Source of the DNA: Spiroplasma mirum ATCC 29335
Lineage (GTDB): Bacteria; Bacillota_I; Bacilli_A; Mycoplasmatales; Mycoplasmataceae
Assembly: GCF_000565195.1 (NCBI RefSeq)
Contig: NZ_CP006720.1
Coordinates: 744,001 to 808,000 of the forward strand
DNA length: 64,000 nt
Direction: 5' to 3'
The position numbers and the translations under genes were made by a program. This document shows, piece by piece, positions 55,274-64,000 of the stretch (positions are counted from its first letter, which is position 1; each line of letters opens with the position of its first letter). Below the pieces are notes generated by a model that did no database searches, had not been told where the DNA came from, and saw nothing but the letters and a program-made list of their open reading frames with translations.

Positions 55274-57365
55274 CTATTTTTTATGTTGATCATGGGGATT
55301 AATACTACTAATATTTAAATCACCATGAATAATTAAGTCTTGGCCTTTTCCTCTAACGCATTTGGAATAATTGTAAAGGTATTTAAAATACCATCCGCTG
55401 CATATTTGAATGGAATTTTAGCTACCTATGCTAATGAGTTTACCGGCTCCGGTTTTATCTCTTCCGTTCATTGGGTTGGCCCCTGGTGAGAATGGCACTC
55501 CGGCTTTTTTACCGTCAGGAGAATTATCAGTTGCTTTTCCATATACCACATTTGAAGTAATTGTTAGAACTGACATTGTTGGTTCGGAATTACGGTAGTG
55601 GTGTTGACAACGCACTTCGTTCATGAAAGTTTTGACAACTTCAATTGCAATATCATCGGCACGATCATCATTATTACCATAAGTTGGGAAGTGGCCTTCA
55701 ATTTGGTAGTCAGTTACCACCCCATCACTATCTTTTAATGGATAAACTTTGGCATGTTTAATTGCTGATAACGAGTCAGTTACTACTAATAATCCAGCAA
55801 TTCCAGTGGCAAAGAAGCGGTGGGGATTAGTATCCATAAAACACATTTGGCTTCTTTCATAGAAGTATTTGTCATGCATATAATGAATAATATTTAAGGC
55901 GTTCCAATATACGCCAGCTAATCATTTTGCCATTTGGACAAATTTTGCTCATACTTCTTCATAATTTAACGGTGTATTTTCATTTCCATTGCAAGGTTCA
56001 AAGTATAGTGACACTTGGTTTTTATGGATTTCATCAACCCCCGTTAATAGCATATAATAATGTTTTTACTAAATTAGAACGAGCTCCGAAGAATTGCATT
56101 TGTTTTCCAACACGCATTGGTGAAACACAACACGCAATTACATAGTCATCCCCGTGGGTTGCGCGCATTAAGTCATCATTTTCATATTGCATTGATGAAT
56201 ATAAAATTGAGTATTTAGCACAAAAAGCTTTAAATCCTTCTGGAAAATGTTGTAATCATAAGATTGTTAAGTTTGGTTCTGGAAAAGCTCCCATGTTTGC
56301 TAAAGTATGAATATAACGAAACGCTATTTTAGTAACTAATGTACGACCATCAATTCCCATTCCCCCAATTGATTCAGTGGCCCAAATTGGGTCCCTGAGA
56401 ATAAATTGATTATATTCTGGTGTCCGCATAAATTTAACAATTCTTAATTTCATAATTATGTGGTCAACTAATTCTTGAACATCAGTTTCTGTTAAAACTC
56501 CATTTTTTAAATCCCATTCAATTTAAACATTTAAGAAACCACTGGTTCTTCCGAAACTCATTGCTGCTCCGTTGTTTTCTTTAATCGCAGCTAAATATCC
56601 TAAATATGTTCATTGGAAAGCTTCTTTGACATTGGCCGCTTGTTTTGAAACATCAAATCCATATTAAACCGCCATTTTTTAATTTCTTTTAATTCTAAAA
56701 TTTGTTCTAATAATTCTTCTCATAAACAAATAACATCTTCCATCATTACTAATGAAGTATTACGTTTGTCTTCTTCTTTTTTGGCAATTAAATAATCTGC
56801 TCCATATAATGCTAAACGGCGATAGTCACCAATAATTCTTCCCCGTCCGTAAGCATCAGGAAGACTACTAATAATATGTGATTTACGACAAGCACGCATA
56901 TCTTCTGTATAAGCATCGAAAACTCCTTGGTTATTAGTTTTACTGTATTTTGTAAAAATTTCTATTACTCGGTCGGAAACTTTAAATCCATACGCTTCAT
57001 TAGCATAACAGTTTGGACCATTCGAACTCCCCCGTTAGCCTTCATTGCTCTTTTAAATGGTTTTTCAGTTTGCACTCCAACTACTTTTTCCAAGTCTTTG
57101 TCTAAGTAATCAGGTGCATGCGAAGTAATTGTTACTGGCAAATCTTTATCAGCATCCAATACCCCCATTTTCACGTTCTTGTTTTGTTAATTCCATAACT
57201 TTATCTCATAATTTTTTGGTAGCATCAGTTGGCCCTACTAAAAAAACTATCATCACCAGTATATGGAACATAGTTATTTTGAATAAATCCGCGAGTGTCT
57301 ACCTCATCTGCTCATTTACCAGCGGTACAATCATCTCACTCAGGAAATCATGTTTTTCTAATTAT
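55274..57365 (-). pseudogene. pflB: Pyruvate formate-lyase, frameshifted and lacking the glycyl-radical domain
   Basis: Radical enzyme splitting pyruvate into acetyl-CoA and formate, about 750 residues when whole. Recognisable from DTRGFIQNNYVPYTGDDSFL at the N-terminus through SHIISSLPDAYGRGRIIGDY, ESIGGMGIDGRTLVTKIAFR and [20 protein letters not shown], with both catalytic cysteines, to LTITSNVVYGKATDNSPDGK. The sequence ends near NALGKGQDLIIHG at 55274, so the last 60 or so residues with the RVSGYAV glycyl-radical loop are gone. Frameshifts or stops lie near 57230, 57170, 57010, 56660, 56525, 56050 and 55430. No ATG is found at the expected start; an ATA follows GAGGGGACAAA. A formate-transporter remnant lies upstream. 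Confidence 0.85.
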
Positions 57366-57388
57366 TTTGTCCCCTCTTTTCTCTACAT

Positions 57389-57418
57389 GTTATAAAACTA
57401 AAAGTAATGTTTTGACAA
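57389..57418 (-). promoter_or_regulatory. Promoter of pflB
   Basis: On the minus strand TTGTCA (57413-57418), an 18-bp spacer and TATAAC (57389-57394). It is a good vegetative promoter placed about 24 nt before the expected pflB start. Confidence 0.55.
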
Positions 57419-57636
57419 AATTATTTACTTTTGAAATTAAAAAAATAACGGTTGTTAAATATGTATTATTTCAAACAGAAAATAAATTTATCACATCAGA
57501 AATCCCACACTAAGTTAATAGTTTATATCTCTAACTATTAAGTAATCGCTTAATAACAAATAAGTTTTAAAAACCTATCTGTTTTTATTATACTTCTAAT
57601 AATTCTTTTTTCGCAATAGTTGCTAGCAAAAGATTG

Positions 57637-58849
57637 TTAAAAATTACCAAAAGAAAATTTTCCTTTTTGCAAGAAAAACTTCGCTGTTTTATTTTTAACT
57701 TCGTTTAAATCATTGGCGATGTGGCTCTTACTGTCAAGTTTCTGAATTGCTTGGTTAAATTTGGCATTGTCTAATACAAATTCGTGATTAATAATTTGGG
57801 CAAACCCAGTTTTTAATTGTAATAACTTAATTTGATCACTAAAGTATTTTTTTGTACTTTGACCACGGCGGCATTGATTTTTTTACGGGCAATAAAATAA
57901 CATAAAACCGGGATTAATAATCTACCCCCGATAAAATTACCAATAAAAGTGGTAATTAAATTGACTAGCACAAAATATCCAACCGAAGATGCTGGCAGGA
58001 CATGGGTGGCTGATAACTGATCACCAACCATAAAAATATTCATTCAAAAAATAAATGTATTGGCAACAACGTGTTGGAACCTTGCCAAACAAAAAGCAAA
58101 CAATGCTAAGAAAATTCCTAAAAATAAGGTGGCAGCATTTTTTGAAGAATAAGTTAAATATAAAGTGGCACCAACTAAAATATTACAGTAAATTCCAGAC
58201 ATTAAATTATTTAAAAAGGTTTGGCCAATTTGTTGACCGGTTGGGTTAACCCATCAGCAAGGACACTTCCCACAAATTCCATTTTGTGTTCAATCATTTG
58301 CATTGTTTCAGCGTGTGTCATGAATCACCATGGGTGTTTAGTGTCACTGCTTTGTTTTGTTACCAGTTAAGATGTGACCATATACCAGGGCAAAATAAAT
58401 CACAACAGCTGTTAATAAACTTTCTAAAAAGTTTCCTAAAAAACTAGCATTAAGTTGCGATAAAATTTTCACGGACTAGCAGCACCGATGCTAATATTAA
58501 TAAATCCGACACAATAGGAAGTATATAATCCGCCTTCTAAAAAGGTCACTAAAATTAGTACAATTGGAAAGGTAATCCCAAAAATTAATTGTTTAACTCC
58601 CATCGTATTAACACCCTACATCGAAAACAATGCTACAATGTAACCCAACGAAATAAACAATCTACATAAGATCCCGTTGATAATTGTATTCATAACATTA
58701 GCATTAATCTTTTTATTCGATGCTTCAAAAGCATTAATGATTGCTTGTTATAAATAAGAGTGATGTTCATCAAGAATACTTAGATCAACTGTTGACAACT
58801 TAGTTAGTTGTTGTTGATATTTTACAATGCGCGTAAGTTTCTTATCCAT
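57637..58849 (-). pseudogene. Formate/nitrite transporter family protein, broken
   Basis: FNT-family pentameric channel remnant, presumably for formate made by PflB. ATG 58849 reads LTRIVKYQQQLTKLSTVDLS and stops at a TAA near 58750. Later frames carry NTMGVKQLIFGITFPIVLIL, EGGLYTSYCVGFINI, MNIFMVGDQLSATHVLPASS and VNLITTFIGNFIGGRLLIPV, with the duplicated helix-break-helix of FNT proteins. The C-terminus ends FFLQKGKFSFGNF at 57637. At least five breaks. Confidence 0.75.
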
Positions 58850-58964
58850 TCAATAATTTTCCTCTCTGTATTACGCTAGTATGTACTTATCTAATTACAA
58901 ATAAAAGAATTTGTACCTCAGATAAATAAATAACGGTAATATTATACAATAAAAAATAAAAAAT

Positions 58965-59558
58965 TTACAAATTTAGTAATTTTGTAAAAAGTTCCCAGCA
59001 CTCTTCTAAACCTTGTTTTTTCTCACTCGAAGTCTTAATAAAATAATCCGCGGGATTAAAATTTAACATTGTTTTAATTTTTTGCTCAATTTTTTTAATA
59101 TCATTTTTTTTTAACTTATCTAACTTGGTCCCAATAATAACTATTGGGATTTGATAATGTTGTAAATATTCATACATTGTAATATCATTGCTTGTTGGAT
59201 TATGTCGTAAATCAACTAATAAACAAACAAAAACTAGGTTAGAACGCGATAATAAGTATTCTTCCATCATTTTACTAAAAACTAATTTTTGTTGGTTGTT
59301 AACTTTGGCAAACCCATAACCAGGAGCATCAACAATCCGAAACTGATTATTATTAATACTAAAAAAATTTAGCATTCTTGTTTTACCAGGAGTTTGGGAC
59401 ACCTTGGCCAGCTGGCGGCGATTAGTCAACATATTAATAAAACTTGATTTACCAACGTTACTTTTTCCTAAAAAGCAAATTTCTTTAACCTCATCATTAA
59501 TTCAGCCTTTTTTATCAACGGCTGAAGTAAGATAGGTTGCTGTTTTAACTTTAAACAT
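58965..59558 (-). CDS. engB: Ribosome biogenesis GTPase YihA/EngB
   Basis: Small GTPase needed for 50S assembly. 197 residues. G1 LGKSNVGKSSF, G2 with SQTPGKTRMLN, G3 DAPGYGFAKV, G4 GTKLDKL and G5 KTSSEKKQG. ATG 59558 lies 3 nt after the methyltransferase stop. Reading TGA as Trp joins the first 42 residues to the rest. Confidence 0.95.
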
Positions 59559-59560
59559 CC

Positions 59561-60352
59561 CTATTCTCCTTTCTGTTGTTTATTAATTTCATACATTAAA
59601 ATTGTTCCCGCCTGCGCAACATTTAACGAATCTAACTTCGCATTAATTTTAATTTTAACATTTAAATCACTATTATCTAGTATCATTGGTGATAACCCAC
59701 TACCCTCGTTGCCTAAACAAACAGCATATTTTTGGCCAGCAGCAAAAGAGGTTGTTTCCAAAAATGTCGAGTTATCACTAAGATTAGTACTAATAATTTG
59801 ATAGTGCTCTTTTTTTAACTGGCCCAAAAATTCAACTACAGGGTGAGAAATTACGTGAATATTTAAATAAAATAAAGATCCTTGACTAGCACGGATAACT
59901 TTATCATTAAATAAGTCAACGCCATTATGAACTAAAAAAATATTAGGAAAATTAAACCCGAGACTAGTTCGTAATAATGTTCCTAAATTCCCCGGATCTT
60001 GAATATTTTCCAAAATTAAAGCATTCTGGTGGTAATCAATTTTTTGTTGACTAAAATATTTGGCTAAGTTAATAACCCCCAAGATTTGTTGGCTCGTAAC
60101 ACTTGTTGATAGTTTACTAATAATTTGGTCGGTTACTATAATAATATTAACATTTTGATATTTGTTAACTAAATGTAAATTGTCCTTCGTTACTAAAATC
60201 TCCACTAATAAATTATTATCATAGGCACTACTAATTAAATGTAAACCTTCAATAAGGCCTAATTGTTTGGCGTGGCGAAATTTATTATGCTTTAATTTAC
60301 CTAATTCTTTAATATATTTATTTTGACTTGAATTAATTTCACGATAACCCAT
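59561..60352 (-). CDS. TrmH/SpoU-family RNA 2'-O-methyltransferase
   Basis: SAM-dependent rRNA or tRNA ribose methyltransferase. 263 residues. An N-terminal substrate-binding segment (INSSQNKYIKELGKLKHNKF) is followed by the SPOUT knot motifs: motif 1 ENIQDPGNLGTLLRT, motif 2 YAVCLGNEGSGLS and motif 3 LNVAQAGTILMYE. Which nucleotide it modifies cannot be told from the sequence. Immediately upstream of engB in the same transcript. Confidence 0.92.
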   Translation of the reverse strand: MGYREINSSQNKYIKELGKLKHNKFRHAKQLGLIEGLHLISSAYDNNLLVEILVTKDNLHLVNKYQNVNIIIVTDQIISKLSTSVTSQQILGVINLAKYFSQQKIDYHQNALILENIQDPGNLGTLLRTSLGFNFPNIFLVHNGVDLFNDKVIRASQGSLFYLNIHVISHPVVEFLGQLKKEHYQIISTNLSDNSTFLETTSFAAGQKYAVCLGNEGSGLSPMILDNSDLNVKIKINAKLDSLNVAQAGTILMYEINKQQKGE

Positions 60353-60370
60353 AATTTTCTCTTTTCTTTT

Positions 60371-61069
60371 TTAATCAACATATAAAAACCCAACAATATA
60401 GCGTTTTGTCGTTGGATTAGCCCAATCTTTTTTAGTTGCTTTTGTTTTCCGCATAATAGTCACCATTGAGCGGGGACGTTTCGGAGGATCTTGCATTTTA
60501 CCTAATAACACAGTCAAAGCTGTTTTATTACTTTCTTTATTATAGTCTTCAGTATCCTTTACCCCTTCTTGTTTTGCCATAATCCGCACCTTATTTTTTT
60601 TAAACCATTTTTGAAAATAGACATAATCATGGTATGACCAGTCTTTTTCTTCTCACCCTAAAATAATGCGGTCCTTTTTTTCATCTCATCCCACTAAATA
60701 ATCCCGAATCTGGGTATTAGCAGTTGGTCCTTGTTCCATCATTTTAAAAGTGCGCGCAATTGTTTGGTCAATTGTTTTAAACCCATAACCAACAAAAGCA
60801 TTCCCAACTCAATGGTGTTTATAAATTGGTTTTACGGGATCCATTGGTTCGGTAAAAGTAATTGCATATGACCAGTACTTATCATCTGATTTACTTTTAA
60901 ATAATTCATAACCAAATTTTTCATGCTTAATAACAACACAATCTTTTTTAATTAAAATTACTAGATCTTTAAACGCATCAATAAATTGTTGTTTTTCATC
61001 TTGGGTCAAATGGGCTTTTAACTTAGCTTCTTTCATATTAATAATACGCTGAGTATAATAGGAAACCAT
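60371..61069 (-). CDS. Uncharacterised conserved-looking protein
   Basis: An intact 232-residue frame once TGA is read as Trp; under the standard code it would appear as two short genes. AAAAAGGTGGTGC precedes ATG 61069. Soluble and Lys/Asp-rich, with many aromatic residues (WSYAITFTEPMDPVKP, HHWVGNAFVGYGFKTIDQTI, WEEKDWSYHDYVYFQKWF). No signal peptide, membrane helix or known motif. It is 18 nt upstream of the RNA methyltransferase gene, so probably cotranscribed. Function unknown. Confidence 0.7.
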
Positions 61070-61169
61070 TAATGCACCACCTTTTTGCTAACTATCCATT
61101 ATTCTATTATATTATATATTTTATATTTTATTAGGGTTTAAGTCAAAGTAAATCTTGAAAACCTTGATT

Positions 61170-62023
61170 TTAGGCTTCCGCGTTATTTTGATAAAAATCT
61201 TCCTCATATTTTTCTAAAATAAATAGTAAAAAATCAATATAAACAAAAATTAAGATGTATTTATTTTTTTTCAAAAAATTAAGGCTATTATGAATAACTA
61301 ACGAATCCGGAAAATGGGTAATCTGGTTGCGCACATAAATCACATCATGCCATAACTCTAGTCACAGTTCAAAATTACCTGGTTCTAACTTTTCAATGAA
61401 AAAATCCAATAAAAATTGCTGTTCTTTCTTTTGATAATTTTCATTCAAAAGTTCATTAACTTTTTTACTATATTTACTATAAATATCATTCTTATTATCA
61501 AAAAGTTCCTCATCATAATTTTTTAATTCCTTTTTCATTTGGTCCAAATACCCAATAATTTTATTTCAATCACAATAATAGGTTAAAAATAACTTTTTAA
61601 TACAGTTAACCAAGTTTGAATAATTAAAAGCAGTTTCTAAATAATTTAAATCAGCACTACTAATAATTTTTTTAAATAGGAGATCGTTTGGGTGATTTGA
61701 ATTTTTAAATTAGTTAAGATTTGTCGCTGAATTTTATGGTTATAATTAGAATTTGATGTTTTGGATGAATTACTATCAAGAAAAATAATCTTGTTATCAA
61801 CAATTTCTTGGGTTCATTGTAAAAATAAAATTAAATAATTATTAATCTTATTATCAGCTAATAATTCTAAGGTGATGATGCTATTTAAAAAGGGATCAAA
61901 AATTTTATCCATTAAAAATAAATAATCTTGTTTAACTTGATGATCCATAAAGATTTGATGAAACTTGGCTAATTGTTCCATTAAAATCTTTTGTTTGGTA
62001 GTTAGTGATAGCAAATTAATCAT
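61170..62023 (-). pseudogene. Helical uncharacterised protein, frameshift in an A7 run
   Basis: ATG 62023 reads INLLSLTTKQKILMEQLAKF, then a helical domain up to TISYLKK. There the run of A residues (plus-strand T7 at 61667-61673) shifts the frame. One extra A restores IISSADLNYLETAFNYSNLV and the remaining 170 residues to TAA 61170 (DFYQNNAEA). The span is 3n+2. The protein is all-helical and cytoplasmic; family unknown. AAGGAGG lies 13 nt upstream of the ATG. Confidence 0.6.
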
Positions 62024-62220
62024 TATTTTTTTAATTACCTCCTTAAAATAAAAAAAGAGAAAGCAAATGGCATCTCTCTGAGTTAAGTATAACATTGTTA
62101 AAATAAAAACAAACCATTTTCTTATTTTTTTATGCTAACTTTTAAAATTTCTGTCTTTGATAAGATTCTATATTAAGTAAAAATAATAATTAGTATATAA
62201 TAATTGAAATTTACAAATAA

Positions 62221-62247
62221 AAATAGTAATTAATTTAATTACTATTT
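62221..62247 (-). terminator. Stem-loop at the end of pepA
   Basis: AAATAGTAATTA, ATT, TAATTACTATTT, a perfect 12-bp A/T-only stem overlapping the pepA stop codon. Confidence 0.5.
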
Positions 62248-63410
62248 AAAAATTCTTTGTTTTAATGAATTCAATTAAACTTTCAACCATTACTTCGGTC
62301 CCCCGCCACCGTTACCAACTCCATATCCACGGTTAGTGGTCACGTCTTTAAAATTAGCAATTTCAGAAGTTAGATTATCATAATTTTCTAACTGAATTGG
62401 TAACCATCAAACTGGTTCTAAGGTATTCTCAGTAACCTTCGTAAAATTCTTCACCAATTTTTCATTGTTGCTAAACATTCCACTAATGTTAACTCCCACG
62501 GCATTTTTAACCGAACTAGTTAAAGTCGCAACATCATTAATTGTGGCTGGGTGGTAAGTTTGTTTGGCGTAACTAATTCCATCCGCTAACACAAGGTACC
62601 GTTCAGCATCCGTGTTATTAATTTCCACATATCAGCCTGCATGTGATTTGACAACACTTTCGGTTAACATTGCAATTACTAGTACATTGGCAGCCACTTC
62701 TTGCTCAGCTAATGCACTAATGACTGATAAAACAATTGCGGCCCCAGACATGTCAAATTTCATTCCTAACTGCCGACTGCTACTTTTTAAACAATAACCA
62801 CCACTATCAAAAGTTATTCCCTTCCCGACAAAAGCAGTTTGGTACTCACTAGTAGTTTTATCACCTTGGTACTCCACAACAATCATACAAGCGCAGTGGT
62901 TACTACCCTAGTTAACTGCTAATAATAAATTTAATCCCATTGTTGCTAATTCTTGATTTTCATAAATCTTCATTGTTAAATTCTTCGTATTTTTTAACCT
63001 GTCTTTTCAAAAATTAGCAAACAAAACCGGCGTCATTAAATTAGCAGGCATATCTTGTAAATACCAGTCTGTATTAACTCATTGCATAAGATGATGGGTA
63101 ATTATAATAATATCCTCTAAGTGCGGATAGGCTGAGTGGTAAATTAAAAGATCATAATTCATATTCGAAAGTTCTTTTTTAAATTGACATTTTTGCGCAT
63201 TAAAAACATATAAAATTGCTTTCAGACTTGTTTTTAATAACTCCGCACAATTAGTAAGTGTCGATGGGAAACTACTAATTCAATATGGCGTTGGTCTTCA
63301 TTACCAATATTCTGGAGGGTAATTTTCTGCTTACTTGTTTTCTTAATAATAAAGGTAATTGGTAAATGATCCGGGCTTTTTTGGTGAGTAGTTACTTAAA
63401 GTGTTATCAT
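62246..63410 (-). pseudogene. pepA: M17 leucyl aminopeptidase, broken
   Basis: Two-metal exopeptidase remnant. N-terminal pieces: MITL, a TAA, then LPITFIIKKTSKQKITLQNI. After several breaks (near 63270, 63130 and 62910) the catalytic half reads VGKGITFDSGGYCLK, KFDMSGAAIVLSVI and NNTDAERYLVLADG. The family consensus NTDAEGRLVLADG is altered to ERY at the active-site arginine position. INDVATLT is retained. Stop at 62246. Dead enzyme. Confidence 0.8.
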
Positions 63411-63563
63411 CCCATCGCTTCCGTTCTAATTCTCTAAAAGCAGTTTTAATTTGTAGTAATAATTCTTTTAAAAATACTTGTGAGCAACCAAAATTTAACC
63501 GAAAGAAAAAATCCCCATTTTGAACAAAATCTTTGCCATATGAAAGAATAATATTTTTCTTTA
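63411..63563 (-). pseudogene. C-terminal fragment of a MalY/PatB-type aminotransferase
   Basis: Minus-strand frame NIILSYGKDFVQNGDFFFRL followed by NFGCSQVFLKELLLQIKTAF. This matches the C-terminal end of PLP-dependent cystathionine beta-lyase/MalY proteins (YGxxGxGFxRLNxGCP...L). Nothing upstream of 63563 on this strand continues the protein, so it is a truncated relic abutting the pepA start. Confidence 0.6.
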
Positions 63564-63742
63564 AAAAAGTTCTTCAATTTGGTCAGTATCCAACTCAGTT
63601 CTTTAATGATGTTGAAAACAAAATTATTATTCATTATGATGAACAGCAAATCTGAAATAGTTATTCTATCACAGCCCAAACTTTAATTCAGTTTTTAGAT
63701 TTAGTCTATTATGAATTATTAAATAAAGTCATCAAAAAATAA
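63563..63742 (+). pseudogene. C-terminal fragment of an unknown plus-strand gene
   Basis: Plus-strand frame with one TGA Trp: KKVLQFGQYPTQFFNDVENK, then a helical tail ending LLNKVIKK and TAA at 63742. It has natural composition but no start. It begins exactly where the minus-strand MalY fragment ends, so a rearrangement cut it. Family unknown. Confidence 0.4.
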
Positions 63743-63761
63743 ATAGAAATAGGTGAAAAGA

Positions 63762-64000
63762 TTGAAATATAATTTTGATGAAATTGTCGATCGTAGCGGA
63801 ACATATGACCATGACCGCAAATGAAATATTGAATATTTAATGCAAACTTACCAGATTAACCCCCCCAAAAAAAATATTCCGCGTGGATTGGTGATACTGA
63901 TTTTAAATGTCCCGTCGAGGTTGTGGATGTTATTAAAAAACGAGTAGAGACTAATATTTATGGTTATAACTATGTCCCGGCCCAGTTTTATCAAAGTATT
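63762..64000 (+). pseudogene. MalY/PatB-type aminotransferase, N-terminal part, frameshifted, runs off the window
   Basis: PLP-dependent cystathionine beta-lyase-like protein. TTG 63762 after AGGTGAAAAGA begins KYNFDEIVDRSGTYDHDRKW, then MQTYQI. A C7A8 tract (63860-63874) shifts the frame. The continuation AWIGDTDFKCPVEVVDVIKK, RVETNIYGYNYVPAQFY is clear MalY/PatB sequence. A single-base indel in the tract would explain it. The rest lies beyond the window. Confidence 0.7.

Noticed and set aside
1-64000. Plectrovirus (SpV1-type) or IS-element sequences, common in some spiroplasmas
   Set aside because: No transposase, viral ORF or terminal repeats with target duplications were found.

Overview
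The window comes from a Spiroplasma-type mollicute chromosome. The DNA is AT-rich, and UGA is read as tryptophan throughout: RpoD, DnaG, PolC, Lgt, GH85 and many other genes only stay open when internal TGA codons are translated. The gene set is that of a wall-less, lipoprotein-bearing fermenter. I saw no rRNA, tRNA, CRISPR array or transposase. A distinctive property is dense pseudogenisation: more than a third of the loci carry frameshifts, nonsense codons or deletions. Accessory functions are decayed while the core information-processing operons are intact.

Layout. 1-2.8 kb: remains of an ABC-2 type transporter. 2.8-6.5 kb: a multi-pass membrane protein, a DEAD-box RNA helicase and two uncharacterised genes. 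6.6-10.6 kb: a dead lipoprotein gene and a decayed L-ascorbate (ula) operon, C-D-E-F, whose upstream part is replaced by a broken AAA-type ATPase. 10.6-13.8 kb: very AT-rich debris with two dead secreted-protein genes. 13.9-19.8 kb: an intact five-gene operon encoding a signal-anchored protein, an ABC ATPase, two ABC-2 permeases and a GH85 endo-beta-N-acetylglucosaminidase lipoprotein. It is preceded by a promoter candidate with a 15-bp homopolymer between the -10 and -35 positions. 19.9-23.4 kb: two broken membrane genes, one with seven or eight diverged repeats of about 100 residues. 23.5-27.8 kb: a membrane protein, ispH, nif3-like and trmK. 27.8-34.1 kb: rpoD, dnaG, glyQS, broken recO and era, a macromolecular-synthesis cluster. 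34.3-35.4 kb: a dead polysaccharide deacetylase and neighbour. 35.5-49.6 kb: polC, rseP-like protease, dxr, cdsA, uppS, plsY, frr, pyrH, ffh and rny, the best-preserved stretch. 49.7-58.9 kb: ferritin among damaged EamA transporter, old-yellow-enzyme, lgt, pflB and formate-transporter genes. 59-64 kb: engB, an rRNA/tRNA methyltransferase, two uncharacterised genes, a dead aminopeptidase and rearranged malY/patB-like fragments.

How the parts fit. dxr and ispH belong to the MEP isoprenoid route and uppS uses its products. cdsA and plsY build phospholipid. ffh, lgt and rseP concern membrane and lipoprotein handling. The GH85 operon looks like a surface system acting on host N-glycans. The ula, pfl/FNT and deacetylase remnants point to metabolic capacities that were recently lost.

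Limits: all gene identities come from reading motifs by eye. Several of the single-base homopolymer frameshifts could be sequencing errors.
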